Source of the DNA: Vibrio sp. JPW-9-11-11
Lineage (GTDB): Bacteria > Pseudomonadota > Gammaproteobacteria > Enterobacterales > Vibrionaceae
Assembly: GCF_013369335.1 (NCBI RefSeq)
Contig: NZ_SZQJ01000004.1
Span: forward strand, 186,001-250,000
Direction: 5' to 3'
DNA: 64,000 nucleotides
Made by a program: the position numbers and the translations under genes. Shown one piece after another: positions 10,339 to 18,773 of the stretch (positions are counted from its first letter, which is position 1; every line of letters starts with the position of its first letter). The notes beneath the pieces are model-generated. The model did not search any database. It was not told the origin of the DNA and saw only the letters and a list, made by a program, of their open reading frames with translations.

Positions 10339-10358
10339 TACTGTCTTTTTATACAGTT
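10339..10358 (-). promoter_or_regulatory. LexA box of yebG
   Basis: TACTGTCTTTTTATACAGTT fits the LexA consensus TACTGT-N8-ACAGTA at every position except the last. The core CTG-N10-CAG occupies 10341-10356. It sits 37 bases before the yebG start codon, where it would cover the promoter. SOS control is inferred from this site and from the known behaviour of yebG. Confidence 0.9.
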
Positions 10359-10385
10359 TTTGCCCGGTTAAGTCTAGGTGGCGGG

Positions 10386-11297
10386 TCAATTCTGCGACTT
10401 AAGTGGCGAGTCTTTACGCCATTGGTGACAGTATTGGATAAAAGATTTTAGCAGCGGACTCTGATATTTCTCCTTGTGCACCAGCAACCAATAGCGACGT
10501 TTCATGTCGAGCGAGAGTTTCAGCTCGACCACTCGGCCATCATTGAGTGCTGGCTGGGCGGCAAGTTTAGACAAGCAAGCGAGTCCCAGTCCTGCGGAAA
10601 CGCTATTGATTAAGGCCTCGGTGGTATTGAGTTGGAACGCTTCGTGCCAGTGCTCGATTCGTGGTGCGACGACGCGTAAGAAAAACTCCCGTGAGCCAGA
10701 GCCTGGTTCGCGTAAGATCCATTCGCTGTGTTCCAAATCTCCCATCGTAAATGGCTTGCTGAGCAGTGAAGAGTCTGGTGAGCAGACCACACACATTTCA
10801 TCTTGGCTGAAAGGGTGGGAGGTAAGCTGTGGATGGAGGGTCTTTCCCTCAATTAGGGCTAAATCAAGCTCATAATCGACCAGTTTTTGACAGATTAACG
10901 CCGAGTTAGAGATAAGCAGGCTCTGTGCATGGTGTTGAGTGTCGCGGCGAAAATCGCTCAGTAAATACGGCGCGACTTGATTGCCAATGGTGTCGCTGGC
11001 GCCGATACGCAGCTGACCCGATAGAGCTTGGTCGCTATCGAACAATTGCTCAATAGTGTGTGCTCGTTCGATCAGTTCATCCGCCAAAGGCAGGAGTTTT
11101 TGTCCCTCTTGATTGAGGATGAGGCGATTATTTACTCGATCAAACAGCGAGTGACCTATCTGCTTTTCCAGCTCTGAGAGCGCCATACTCACCGCTGCCT
11201 TGGAGAGAAATAAAGCCTCAGAGGCCGCAGTCAGGGTGTCGTGCTGGGTGATTGTAATAAACACTTTGAGCTGCTTGAGCGAGATGTTTGATGCCAT
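10386..11297 (-). CDS. LysR family transcriptional regulator
   Basis: A 303-residue LysR regulator. The winged helix-turn-helix lies at about residues 5-65 (LKQLKVFITITQHDTLTAASEALFLSKAAVSMALSELEKQIGHSLFDR), followed by a type 2 periplasmic-binding-protein fold for the inducer. ATG at 11295-11297. It diverges from the transporter gene starting at 11399 with about 100 bases between them, the usual arrangement for a LysR protein and its target; a perfect dyad lies in that gap. The ligand is unknown. The helix-turn-helix is of the YeiE/CbbR/CysB-like subgroup, but I would not assign a name. Confidence 0.92.
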   Translation of the reverse strand: MASNISLKQLKVFITITQHDTLTAASEALFLSKAAVSMALSELEKQIGHSLFDRVNNRLILNQEGQKLLPLADELIERAHTIEQLFDSDQALSGQLRIGASDTIGNQVAPYLLSDFRRDTQHHAQSLLISNSALICQKLVDYELDLALIEGKTLHPQLTSHPFSQDEMCVVCSPDSSLLSKPFTMGDLEHSEWILREPGSGSREFFLRVVAPRIEHWHEAFQLNTTEALINSVSAGLGLACLSKLAAQPALNDGRVVELKLSLDMKRRYWLLVHKEKYQSPLLKSFIQYCHQWRKDSPLKSQN

Positions 11298-11327
11298 AAC
11301 CTTTGTTCAGATTGTCTTAACGAGTGT

Positions 11328-11341
11328 TCTAAATAATTAGA
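11328..11341. promoter_or_regulatory. Dyad, candidate LysR operator
   Basis: TCTAA-ATAA-TTAGA is a perfect 14-base dyad midway between the divergent LysR gene and the transporter gene. LysR proteins bind partly symmetric AT-rich sites of about this size. The site is only a candidate. Confidence 0.45.
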
Positions 11342-11398
11342 TAGTTACGAACGAATAGCAAGCGTAAACTACCGCTACTGAAATAACGGTGTGAGGCA

Positions 11399-12373
11399 AT
11401 GATGATCAAAACAGCAAAAGCAAAAGTGATGGGAGCACCGACGCCAATGGCGGGCTTAGCGCTCGGGATCGCCAGTTTAGGTTGGTGTTGGGAGAACGCT
11501 GCGCAGTTTAACGGCTATGCGCAGTGGGCTGGGGCAGTGATTGCGAGCGTATTACTGCTGGTGTTAGCGACTAAGTTTCTATTCCACAGCCACCTACTGC
11601 GCGAAGATCTTGCTCACCCCGTTGTGGGCAGTGTGGTCCCCACCTTTGCGATGGCAACCATGATTGTTTCAAACTCGTTAGGTCACTTTATCCCTTTAGC
11701 GGGTGATCTGTTATGGCTAGTCGCGGTTGGGTTGCATATTGTGTTCCTAGTTAGCTTTGCTTATCACCGCATGCAGGCGTTTGAGCTGCACCATATGCTG
11801 CCGAGTTGGTTTGTCCCTCCAGTAGGCATCATTGTTGCGGACGTCTCTTTCTCGGCAAATCCAGCGTTAACAGGCGTCGCGCAGGGGGCCTTGATATTTG
11901 GCATGTTGGCCTATGCCGTGATGCTACCTATGATGATCTACCGTTTATTGTTTGCTCACGAGATCCCTGATGCCGCGAAACCGACCATGGCGATCATGGC
12001 GGCGCCAGCCAGTCTGTCACTTGCGGGTTATCTGACCGTGGCTACTGAACCTTCGCCAGTGATCATTGGCCTGCTGTTTGGGATTGCCATCTTAATGACA
12101 GCAGTTATCTACCTGGCGTTTATTAAACTACTCAGACTGCCATTTAGCCCAGGTTATGCGGCGTTTACTTTTCCTCTGGTGATTGGTTCAACGGCACTGT
12201 TTAAGCTCAGTGCCTGGATGGAGAGCGTCGATGTGGCCAATGAGTACGTCATTCAAATCCATTGGCTTGCTGGTTTTGAGCTTATGGTCGCCACTGTGGT
12301 GGTGGGCTATGTCGCGCTGCGCTATGCCACATTTTACAGTGGTGCTGATCGACGAGTCTGTTCGCTAACGTAG
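11399..12373 (+). CDS. TDT/SLAC1-type transporter
   Basis: Integral membrane protein of 324 residues with about ten hydrophobic segments. The spacing of the segments and the PTPMAGLALGIASLGWCW start, together with SNSLGHFIPLAGDLLW and LPSWFVPPVGIIVADVSF, are those of the tellurite-resistance/dicarboxylate (TDT) family, which includes TehA and plant SLAC1 anion channels. Two ATG codons stand in tandem (11399 and 11402); GTGAGG at 11391-11396 is better spaced for the second. Substrate unknown; an organic or inorganic anion is likely. The last residues (SGADRRVCSLT) run nine bases into the convergent sigma-54 regulator gene. The divergent LysR gene is the likely regulator. Confidence 0.85.
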   Translation: MMIKTAKAKVMGAPTPMAGLALGIASLGWCWENAAQFNGYAQWAGAVIASVLLLVLATKFLFHSHLLREDLAHPVVGSVVPTFAMATMIVSNSLGHFIPLAGDLLWLVAVGLHIVFLVSFAYHRMQAFELHHMLPSWFVPPVGIIVADVSFSANPALTGVAQGALIFGMLAYAVMLPMMIYRLLFAHEIPDAAKPTMAIMAAPASLSLAGYLTVATEPSPVIIGLLFGIAILMTAVIYLAFIKLLRLPFSPGYAAFTFPLVIGSTALFKLSAWMESVDVANEYVIQIHWLAGFELMVATVVVGYVALRYATFYSGADRRVCSLT

Positions 12374-14245
12374 TCCTTGCTCTCTGAGTCGCTTATACAC
12401 GGTATTACGACTGATGTTTAACGCCTTGGCGGTGGCCGAGACATTGCGGCCGTTTTGTTCATACACATCTAGCCACGACAGGTCATCGTTTGGCTCGCGT
12501 TTGGCTGTTTTGGCCGGTGCTATTTGGGGCAATCCCTGTGCTTGTTCGGTTGAAGGCGAGATCAACGGTTGGTGCGCCAAGTCCTGCAGAAAGTCATCCG
12601 GCAGATGCTCAACTTGAATCGTGTCGTTGCCAGCCATGGCTAACGCGATTTGAATTACACTGACCATTTGACGAATATTGCCAGGCCAAGGATGGGCCTT
12701 GAACATCGACAAGACTTCCATGCTGATTCTTGGTTGCTGATCCTGTTGCGCATACTTAGCCAACAGGTAGCTGACTAGCGCATCGATGTCGCTACGCTCT
12801 CGTAGCGTTGGGAGCGAAAGATTGAGTCCAGTGACTCGATAATAAAGGTCTTGGCGAAATGTGCCGCGCTCCACGTCTTGCTTTAATTGACGGTTGGTTG
12901 CTGATACCAGTTTAAAATCCACCGGATAAGAAGTGGTTGAGCCAAGCGGTGTGACCTGACGTTCTTGTAACACTCTGAGCAGCCGCGCTTGAACGTTCAG
13001 CGGCATATCCCCCAATTCATCAAGAAACAAGGTGCCTTTGTCGGCTTTTCGGATAAGGCCGATATAGCCTTTGTTACTGGCTCCGGTAAAGGCGCCTTTT
13101 TCGTAGCCAAACAACTCAGACTCCACCAGTTCAGCTGGAATCGCCGCACAGTTGACCGCGATCATCGGCGCATGTTTACGTTCGCTCGACAGATGTAGCG
13201 CATTAACAAACACCTCTTTGCCCACGCCAGTTTCACCGTGGATCAAAATTGGGATGTCGGTGTTTAGAATGCGGCTGGCTTGGTTGATGGCTTTGGCCAG
13301 TTTGGGGTCGCCCATGTTGAGGCGCTCCAAATCCAGTGGTGCTTGTACCTGTTGATCGGGCTTGTGAATACTCGATTGACGATAATCGAGTTGTCGCCCC
13401 TGTGGCCGTTTTGGTGGCGTAATGAGTGAATAGAAGTTAAAGCCCGCATGGCTGGTAATAGCGGCTGGCGTAAATGGAGGATGAGAGAGCAGTTGGTCAA
13501 GTTTGAGGTCAAAAATGTGCTCGATACGCTGCAAGGCCAAATCCTGACCTAGCACGATTTCAGCGCGGCGATTGGCCGAGACGATCACGCCTTGCTGATT
13601 GAATACCAATAGTGACGACCACTGGCTATCAATATTTTCAGCAGAAGTGTTGAACCATAACAGGTAGTGGTCTGATTGAAACTTAGACGCGATCAACTGG
13701 TTTTCAATGGCTTGCGACATCAGTTTTACCATGCCGAGCGTGTGCGCGGTTGGCATGTAAGCATCGCTGGAGATGGAAAGCACGCCCGCCATTTTGCGCT
13801 CAGCATCAAACAATGGGGCCGCAGACCCCGTCATAAACCGATTGGAGGTAAGAAAGTGTTCATCGTGAAATACCTGCACAATCGAGCCTGTTTCCAGCGC
13901 AGTACCTATCGCATTGGTGCCGATCAATCCCTCTTGCCAATGGACGCCGTTTTGGAACACGTCTGGCTGGCGTTGAGAGAAAAATCGCTGCTCCCCCCAA
14001 CTGTTCAGCACCTGGCCTTGTGGGTTGGCTAGAGTGATCAGGCAATTACTGTTGGCCAACAAACTGTCGTAAAAAGGCAGCACTTTCTGTTGGGTCGTCG
14101 TCAGCAGACCCGAGTGCTCTTCCAGCGTGAGGTCGAACGCGTGGCCGGATTCCATTTCGATGATCGGATGGCTGTGATGAACCAGCCCTGCGTCTCGGCA
14201 GCGTTGCCAAGATTGTTTGATGATTGATTGGTGTTTGTTGTCCAT
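12365..14245 (-). CDS. Sigma-54-dependent activator of the AcoR/DhaR type
   Basis: A 626-residue enhancer-binding protein. Order of domains: N-terminal GAF-like sensor (about 60-185, with WQEGLIGTNAIGTALETG typical of acetoin and glycerol-metabolism activators), a PAS-like segment (about 210-290), AAA+ domain with Walker A GETGVGKE (337-344), GAFTGA sigma-54 contact loop (384-389), Walker B GTLFLDE (404-410), and a C-terminal Fis-type helix-turn-helix (NVSATAKALNISRNTVYKRLREQGL). There is no receiver domain, so it should respond to a small molecule rather than to a kinase. It diverges from the glycerol ABC operon, and the gap holds a sigma-54 promoter reading toward that operon, which makes the operon the likely target. 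AcoR and DhaR are relatives; neither acetoin nor dihydroxyacetone genes are nearby. Confidence 0.93.
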   Translation of the reverse strand: MDNKHQSIIKQSWQRCRDAGLVHHSHPIIEMESGHAFDLTLEEHSGLLTTTQQKVLPFYDSLLANSNCLITLANPQGQVLNSWGEQRFFSQRQPDVFQNGVHWQEGLIGTNAIGTALETGSIVQVFHDEHFLTSNRFMTGSAAPLFDAERKMAGVLSISSDAYMPTAHTLGMVKLMSQAIENQLIASKFQSDHYLLWFNTSAENIDSQWSSLLVFNQQGVIVSANRRAEIVLGQDLALQRIEHIFDLKLDQLLSHPPFTPAAITSHAGFNFYSLITPPKRPQGRQLDYRQSSIHKPDQQVQAPLDLERLNMGDPKLAKAINQASRILNTDIPILIHGETGVGKEVFVNALHLSSERKHAPMIAVNCAAIPAELVESELFGYEKGAFTGASNKGYIGLIRKADKGTLFLDELGDMPLNVQARLLRVLQERQVTPLGSTTSYPVDFKLVSATNRQLKQDVERGTFRQDLYYRVTGLNLSLPTLRERSDIDALVSYLLAKYAQQDQQPRISMEVLSMFKAHPWPGNIRQMVSVIQIALAMAGNDTIQVEHLPDDFLQDLAHQPLISPSTEQAQGLPQIAPAKTAKREPNDDLSWLDVYEQNGRNVSATAKALNISRNTVYKRLREQGLR

Positions 14246-14295
14246 AGCGTTGTTCAGTGGCAGCGATAAGTTGTTTTTAAGTAATTATTCTAATT

Positions 14296-14386
14296 GTTCG
14301 TATGTGAACGTTATTGTTCATAAACGCTCAATTAACATATCACCATGCTGAACAGTTTGAACACATTTTGTTAACAAGTGTTAACC
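14296..14386. promoter_or_regulatory. Candidate enhancer sites for the sigma-54 activator
   Basis: The 330-base gap between the activator and the ABC operon has phased short dyads. GTTC at 14296, GAAC at 14306 and GTTC at 14316 lie exactly ten bases apart and form two overlapping dyads. GAAC recurs at 14350 and 14359, then the palindrome TTGTTAACAA at 14368-14377 with a further GTTAAC at 14380-14385. TTGTTAACAA appears again at 14488-14497, next to the promoter. All but that last copy lie about 120-215 bases upstream of the -24 element, a usual distance for an enhancer. Confidence 0.55.
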
Positions 14387-14506
14387 CGATCTCATCGGCG
14401 AAATCATCAGTAATATCGGTATCTTATTGAGGTTTTAGTCACCCTAACCTTATGTTTAAAGGCTTGGTGAACCATTCTGTAAAATATTTGTTAACAAAAT
14501 GACATC

Positions 14507-14523
14507 TTGGCACGACTCTCGCT
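14507..14523 (+). promoter_or_regulatory. Sigma-54 (-24/-12) promoter of the glycerol ABC operon
   Basis: TTGGCACGACTCTCGCT matches the sigma-54 consensus YTGGCACGRNNNTTGCW at all fixed positions except one T. The invariant GG is at 14509-14510 and GC at 14521-14522, ten bases apart. The expected transcription start is near 14534, about 40 bases before the GTG start of the first gene. Confidence 0.88.
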
Positions 14524-14575
14524 CTATTGAGCAATATCGAAACAAAATGATTATTCGAATGGTAAGGAGTCATTA

Positions 14576-15664
14576 GTGTCATTAACACTTGAGCAGGTAA
14601 GCAAATACGTTGACGGAGAGATGCATATCTCTGACGTTAACCTCACCTTTGAGCCTGGGTCGTTCAATGTGTTGCTTGGGCGAACATTGGCGGGTAAGAC
14701 CTCTTTGATGCGGCTCATTGCTGGGTTGGATCGTCCTACTTCAGGAAGAATATGGGTCAACGGTATCGATGTGACTGGCGTATCGGTGCGCGAACGCAAC
14801 ATCTCTATGGTCTACCAGCAATTCATCAACTACCCGAATTTAACGGTATTTGAAAACGTCGCGTCTCCCTTGCGTTTAGCGGGTATGGCGGAAAAAGAGA
14901 TTCAGGAACGAGTGCATGCCACGGCTGAAATGTTGCGTATTACCGAGCATTTGAAAAAGCATCCATTGGAGCTTTCTGGTGGTCAGCAGCAGCGTACGGC
15001 CATGGCGCGCGCCTTGGTCAAAGATGCGGAGATCATCTTGTTTGATGAACCGCTGGTCAACCTCGACTACAAGTTACGCGAAGAGCTGCGCCAAGAGATG
15101 CGTGAGCTGTTCCAGACCCGACATACCATTGCTATTTATGCCACTACTGAGCCCAATGAAGCGCTCGCACTCGGCGGGACCACCACCATCTTACACGAGG
15201 GCAAGGTGATCCAGTCTGGGCCGACCGCTGCGGTTTATCACCATCCAGATAATGTCGATTCAGCCACGCTGTTTAGTGAGCCGCCGATTAATTTGATCTC
15301 AGGTGACATTACCGACAATGAAGTGACCTTTGATCAGAGCGCCCATTTCCCACTCAATCAGTCACTGAGCAAACTAGCCAAAGGCGAGTATCAATTCGGC
15401 ATCCGCCCTAGCCACCTTAGCTTACTGCCTAAAAATGACGATGACGTCGAGCTGACGGTGCAAGTGGAAGTGGCCGAAATCAGTGGTTCGGAAACGTTTC
15501 TCCATGTGCGTAATGCTCATTTGGATATGGTGCTGCATTTACCCGGCGTACACAGCTATGACGTCGATGAGACGATCAAAATCTATATTCCAATCCACAA
15601 ATTCTATGTCTTCGGTATGGATAGCAACCTTATTCATGCCCCGATTCGTGATGTTAGGGGATAG
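14576..15664 (+). CDS. glpS: Glycerol ABC transporter ATP-binding protein, GlpS-like
   Basis: First of two different ATPases in a six-gene importer that resembles the glycerol transporter described in rhizobia (GlpSTPQUV). 362 residues, GTG start with AAGGAG six bases upstream. Walker A is the unusual GRTLAGKT (35-42) in place of GPSGCGKS; signature LSGGQ (133-137) and Walker B ILFDEP (154-159) are intact. The H-loop histidine is missing: IYVTHD of other importers reads IYATTE here, with Thr at residue 191. A C-terminal TOBE-type regulatory region follows (about 240-362, with FGIRPSHLSLL). The change is in clean, unbroken sequence, so it looks like a family property. Transport of glycerol rather than another polyol is inferred from operon make-up. 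Confidence 0.88.
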   Translation: MSLTLEQVSKYVDGEMHISDVNLTFEPGSFNVLLGRTLAGKTSLMRLIAGLDRPTSGRIWVNGIDVTGVSVRERNISMVYQQFINYPNLTVFENVASPLRLAGMAEKEIQERVHATAEMLRITEHLKKHPLELSGGQQQRTAMARALVKDAEIILFDEPLVNLDYKLREELRQEMRELFQTRHTIAIYATTEPNEALALGGTTTILHEGKVIQSGPTAAVYHHPDNVDSATLFSEPPINLISGDITDNEVTFDQSAHFPLNQSLSKLAKGEYQFGIRPSHLSLLPKNDDDVELTVQVEVAEISGSETFLHVRNAHLDMVLHLPGVHSYDVDETIKIYIPIHKFYVFGMDSNLIHAPIRDVRG

Positions 15665-15669
15665 CGTTC

Positions 15670-16770
15670 ATGGTTCAAATAACACTTAATTCACTGGCTC
15701 ACACCTATGATAAAAAGCCAACGACGGCCTCCACTTATGCCATCAAAGAGATGAATCACGTGTGGAAGCAAGGCGGCGCTTACGCACTGCTTGGGCCTTC
15801 GGGGTGTGGTAAGTCGACCTTGCTTAACATTATTTCTGGACTGATGAGCCCGTCTCAGGGTGATGTGATGTTTGACGATGTTCGCGTTAATGAACTTCGT
15901 CCGCAAGATCGCAATATTGCACAGGTTTTCCAGTTTCCTGTTATCTACGACACCATGACGGTGTACGATAATCTGGCGTTTCCACTGCGCAATATGAAAG
16001 TACATAAAGCCAAAATCCACTCTAAGGTGACGGAAATCGCCGAGATTTTGGAGCTGACCAATGTGCTATCGAAGAAAGCGCAGCATCTCACGGCTGATGA
16101 GAAACAGAAAGTGTCGATGGGACGCGGACTGGTGCGTGACGATGTGTCGGCGATTTTGTTTGATGAGCCACTGACGGTCATCGATCCACAACTGAAATGG
16201 AAGCTGCGCCGCAAGCTGAAGCAGATCCACCAGCAGTTCAATATCACTATGGTCTACGTGACTCACGACCAGCTCGAAGCCTCGACCTTCGCCGATGAAA
16301 TTGCGGTGATGTACAACGGGCAGATCGTGCAGTTTGGTACCCCGCGTGAGCTGTTTGAGCGGCCCAATCACACCTTTGTCGGCTACTTCATCGGCAGCCC
16401 GGGCATGAACTTGCTCGAGGTGTCGCCCACAGACAATGGCGTGCAGTTTGATGGTGTTGAAGTGCCATTGTCCGAAGCCTATCGCCATGCCATTGCCAAT
16501 GCCGCAAGCCAAAACATCAAAATCGGTATCCGCCCAGAGTTTGTCCATGTGTGGGAGAAGGGCCACGACTCGGCGCTGCTGTGTGATGTGTTGCACGTCG
16601 AAGACTTGGGCACTTACAAAATCGTTACCTTGAAACTCGGTAATCAAGAGATCAAAGCGCGCCTTCAGGAGGATCAAGTGGTGCCACAACATCAAGCTTA
16701 CATCAGCTTCCCAGAGCAATGGACCATGCTGTATGTCGATGAATTCCTTGTCAATGTGGGAGAAGAGTGA
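15670..16770 (+). CDS. glpT: Glycerol ABC transporter ATP-binding protein, GlpT-like (ATPase)
   Basis: Second ATPase of the importer, 366 residues, six bases after glpS; the name follows the rhizobial operon and is unrelated to the glycerol-3-phosphate antiporter GlpT. Walker [10 protein letters not shown] (42-50), Q-loop QVFQFPVIYDTMTV, Walker B ILFDEP (162-167) and H-loop VYVTHD (His 199) are intact. The signature that should read LSGGQ reads LTADE (140-144), and the D-loop is VIDPQ. Its defects are thus the reverse of those in GlpS. A C-terminal TOBE-like region with IGIRPEFVHVW follows. Its stop codon overlaps the start of the first permease (TGATG), implying coupled translation. Confidence 0.88.
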   Translation: MVQITLNSLAHTYDKKPTTASTYAIKEMNHVWKQGGAYALLGPSGCGKSTLLNIISGLMSPSQGDVMFDDVRVNELRPQDRNIAQVFQFPVIYDTMTVYDNLAFPLRNMKVHKAKIHSKVTEIAEILELTNVLSKKAQHLTADEKQKVSMGRGLVRDDVSAILFDEPLTVIDPQLKWKLRRKLKQIHQQFNITMVYVTHDQLEASTFADEIAVMYNGQIVQFGTPRELFERPNHTFVGYFIGSPGMNLLEVSPTDNGVQFDGVEVPLSEAYRHAIANAASQNIKIGIRPEFVHVWEKGHDSALLCDVLHVEDLGTYKIVTLKLGNQEIKARLQEDQVVPQHQAYISFPEQWTMLYVDEFLVNVGEE

Positions 16771-17633
16771 TGGATAAAGTTGCCAATAACCGCGCTTGGT
16801 TTTTAGTGCTGCCAGTATTTGCGCTGGTGGCGTTCAGTGCCATCGTGCCGCTGATGACGGTGGTGAACTACTCACTACAAGATATTTTTGATGCCAATAC
16901 TGCCTATTTTGTCGGTACAGAATGGTATCGCGAAACGCTCAATGATGAACGGCTGCACGGCGCGCTGCTGCGTCAGTTTGGTTTTACCTTCACCATTTTG
17001 CTGATTGAAGTGCCGCTGGGGATCATTGTCGCGCTCACCATGCCGACCAAAGGCAAATGGTCTGCCTTCTGCCTGATTGTACTGGCGATTCCTCTGCTGA
17101 TCCCGCTTAACGTGGTTGGCACCATTTGGCAGATTTTTGGCCGCGCTGACATCGGCTTGTTCGGTTGGGCGCTAAATGGAATGGGGGTTGACTACAACTA
17201 CGCAGGCAACCCGATTGATGCTTGGTTGACGGTGATTTTGATGGATGTTTGGCACTGGACATCGTTGATTGCGCTGCTGTGCTACTCAGGCTTGCGCGCC
17301 ATTCCCGATGCCTACTACCAAGCGGCGAATATCGATCGAGCGTCGACTTGGTCAATCATTCGCTATATCCAACTGCCGAAGCTTAAGAGCGTATTGCTGA
17401 TCGGTATTCTGATCCGCTTTATGGATAGTTTCATGATCTACACCGAACCGTTCGTATTGACCGGTGGCGGACCCGGTAACTCCACCACCTTCCTCAGTCA
17501 GACGCTAACTAAGATGGCGATTGGCCAGTTTGATATCGGCCCTGCAGCGGCGTTCTCTATCATCTATTTCTTGATCATCCTCTTGGTGAGCTGGGTGTTC
17601 TACACCGCAATGACCCACGGTGAAAATAAGTAA
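16770..17633 (+). CDS. glpP: Glycerol ABC transporter permease, GlpP-like
   Basis: Inner-membrane permease of 287 residues with six predicted segments (first at about 9-31). The MalF/UgpA-like ATPase-contact loop is at about residues 172-202 (AIPDAYYQAANIDRASTWSI...QLP). I take the ATG at 16770, which overlaps the glpT stop as TGATG and has GGAGAAG upstream; a GTG one codon earlier is possible. The NRAWFLVLPVF beginning and the lack of a large periplasmic loop are as in sugar and polyol importers of the MalF/MalG class. It pairs with the next gene. Confidence 0.9.
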   Translation: MDKVANNRAWFLVLPVFALVAFSAIVPLMTVVNYSLQDIFDANTAYFVGTEWYRETLNDERLHGALLRQFGFTFTILLIEVPLGIIVALTMPTKGKWSAFCLIVLAIPLLIPLNVVGTIWQIFGRADIGLFGWALNGMGVDYNYAGNPIDAWLTVILMDVWHWTSLIALLCYSGLRAIPDAYYQAANIDRASTWSIIRYIQLPKLKSVLLIGILIRFMDSFMIYTEPFVLTGGGPGNSTTFLSQTLTKMAIGQFDIGPAAAFSIIYFLIILLVSWVFYTAMTHGENK

Positions 17634-17643
17634 GGAAACAACC

Positions 17644-18468
17644 ATGGCGATGACAAAATCTAAATACACACGCTACACCCAGATTGTTGGTCTGGCTCTG
17701 TACATTGTCTGCTTGATGCTGCCGATTTACTGGCTGATCAACATGTCGTTTAAAGAAAACCAAGAGATATTGGGCGGACTGAGCTTTTTCCCAGAAACTT
17801 GGACCTTTAAGAACTACGCAACCATTTTCTCCGACTCAAGCTGGTATATGGGCTACGTCAACTCGATCATCTATGTAGTCATGAACATGGTGATCACCTT
17901 AACCGTTGCTTTACCTGCCGCTTATGCGTTCTCGCGTTTTAAGTTTGTCGGCGATAAGCATCTGTTTTTCTGGCTGCTGACTAACCGTATGGCGCCGCCC
18001 GCGGTGTTCCTGTTGCCATTCTTCCAGCTTTATTCTTCGGTCGGTCTGTTTGATACCCATATTGCGGTCGCACTGGCGCACTGTTTGTTTAACGTGCCAC
18101 TGGCGGTATGGATTCTGGAAGGGTTCATGTCGAGTGTTCCCCGCGAAATCGATGAAACCGCTTATATCGATGGTTACAGCTTTCCTAAGTTTTTCATCAA
18201 AATCTTTTTGCCGATGATCCGTTCGGGGATTGGGGTCTCGGCTTTTTTCTGCTTCATGTTCAGTTGGGTCGAACTACTGCTCGCTCGTACTTTGACCTCG
18301 GTTGATGCCAAACCGATTTCAGCGGTGATGACTCGTACCGTCAGTGCGTCAGGTATTGATTGGGGAGTATTGGCGGCAGCAGGTGTGCTGACCATTCTAC
18401 CGGGCATTTTAGTTATTTGGTTTGTAAGAAACCACGTCGCGAAAGGTTTCGCGTTAGGTCGAGTTTAA
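17644..18468 (+). CDS. glpQ: Glycerol ABC transporter permease, GlpQ-like
   Basis: Second permease, MalG/UgpE class, 274 residues from the ATG at 17644, which has AAGGAA seven bases upstream and starts ten bases after the glpP stop; an upstream GTG at 17620 would add eight residues and overlap glpP. Six membrane segments. The ATPase-contact loop is VPREIDETAYIDGYSFPKFFIKIFLP (about 165-190). Here glpQ follows the rhizobial transporter name, not the E. coli phosphodiesterase of the same name. Confidence 0.9.
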   Translation: MAMTKSKYTRYTQIVGLALYIVCLMLPIYWLINMSFKENQEILGGLSFFPETWTFKNYATIFSDSSWYMGYVNSIIYVVMNMVITLTVALPAAYAFSRFKFVGDKHLFFWLLTNRMAPPAVFLLPFFQLYSSVGLFDTHIAVALAHCLFNVPLAVWILEGFMSSVPREIDETAYIDGYSFPKFFIKIFLPMIRSGIGVSAFFCFMFSWVELLLARTLTSVDAKPISAVMTRTVSASGIDWGVLAAAGVLTILPGILVIWFVRNHVAKGFALGRV

Positions 18469-18480
18469 GGAGACATCATC

Positions 18481-18753
18481 ATGGCTTGGATGGCATGGAC
18501 TACCCCTTCAGCGCTGTTTTTTCTCGGGATTGCGCTGATTCTATTGACGATGACGATTCGTGAAATTCGTACGCCGTGTATCGAGCGGAAAGGGTTTCTT
18601 CCGATCACCACCACGCGTGGCGATCGGTTATTTATCGGCTTATTGAGCTCGGCTTATATCCATCTTGGATTTGTCGGGTTTTCTGAGCTGACAATTTGGG
18701 TGCCATTTACCTTATCGGTCATTTGGCTGGGTACAGTTTTGAAATGGGGATAA
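18481..18753 (+). CDS. Small membrane protein of glycerol ABC operon (DUF2160-like)
   Basis: A 90-residue protein with three hydrophobic stretches (about 6-21, 47-62 and 67-85) and short charged loops. It begins MAWMAWTTPSALFF and has a strong ribosome binding site (AAGGAGA). It sits between the permease and binding-protein genes, exactly where the rhizobial glycerol operon has its small gene glpU, and it reads like the DUF2160 family. Its role in transport is unknown; an accessory membrane subunit is the obvious guess. Confidence 0.8.
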   Translation: MAWMAWTTPSALFFLGIALILLTMTIREIRTPCIERKGFLPITTTRGDRLFIGLLSSAYIHLGFVGFSELTIWVPFTLSVIWLGTVLKWG

Positions 18754-18773
18754 CAACAACGTAACGACATACC

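Noticed and set aside
16066..16719. 217-codon open frame on the minus strand inside the second glycerol ATPase gene
   Set aside because: It lies wholly opposite a well-supported ATPase gene, has no ribosome binding site, and its composition is that of a shadow frame.
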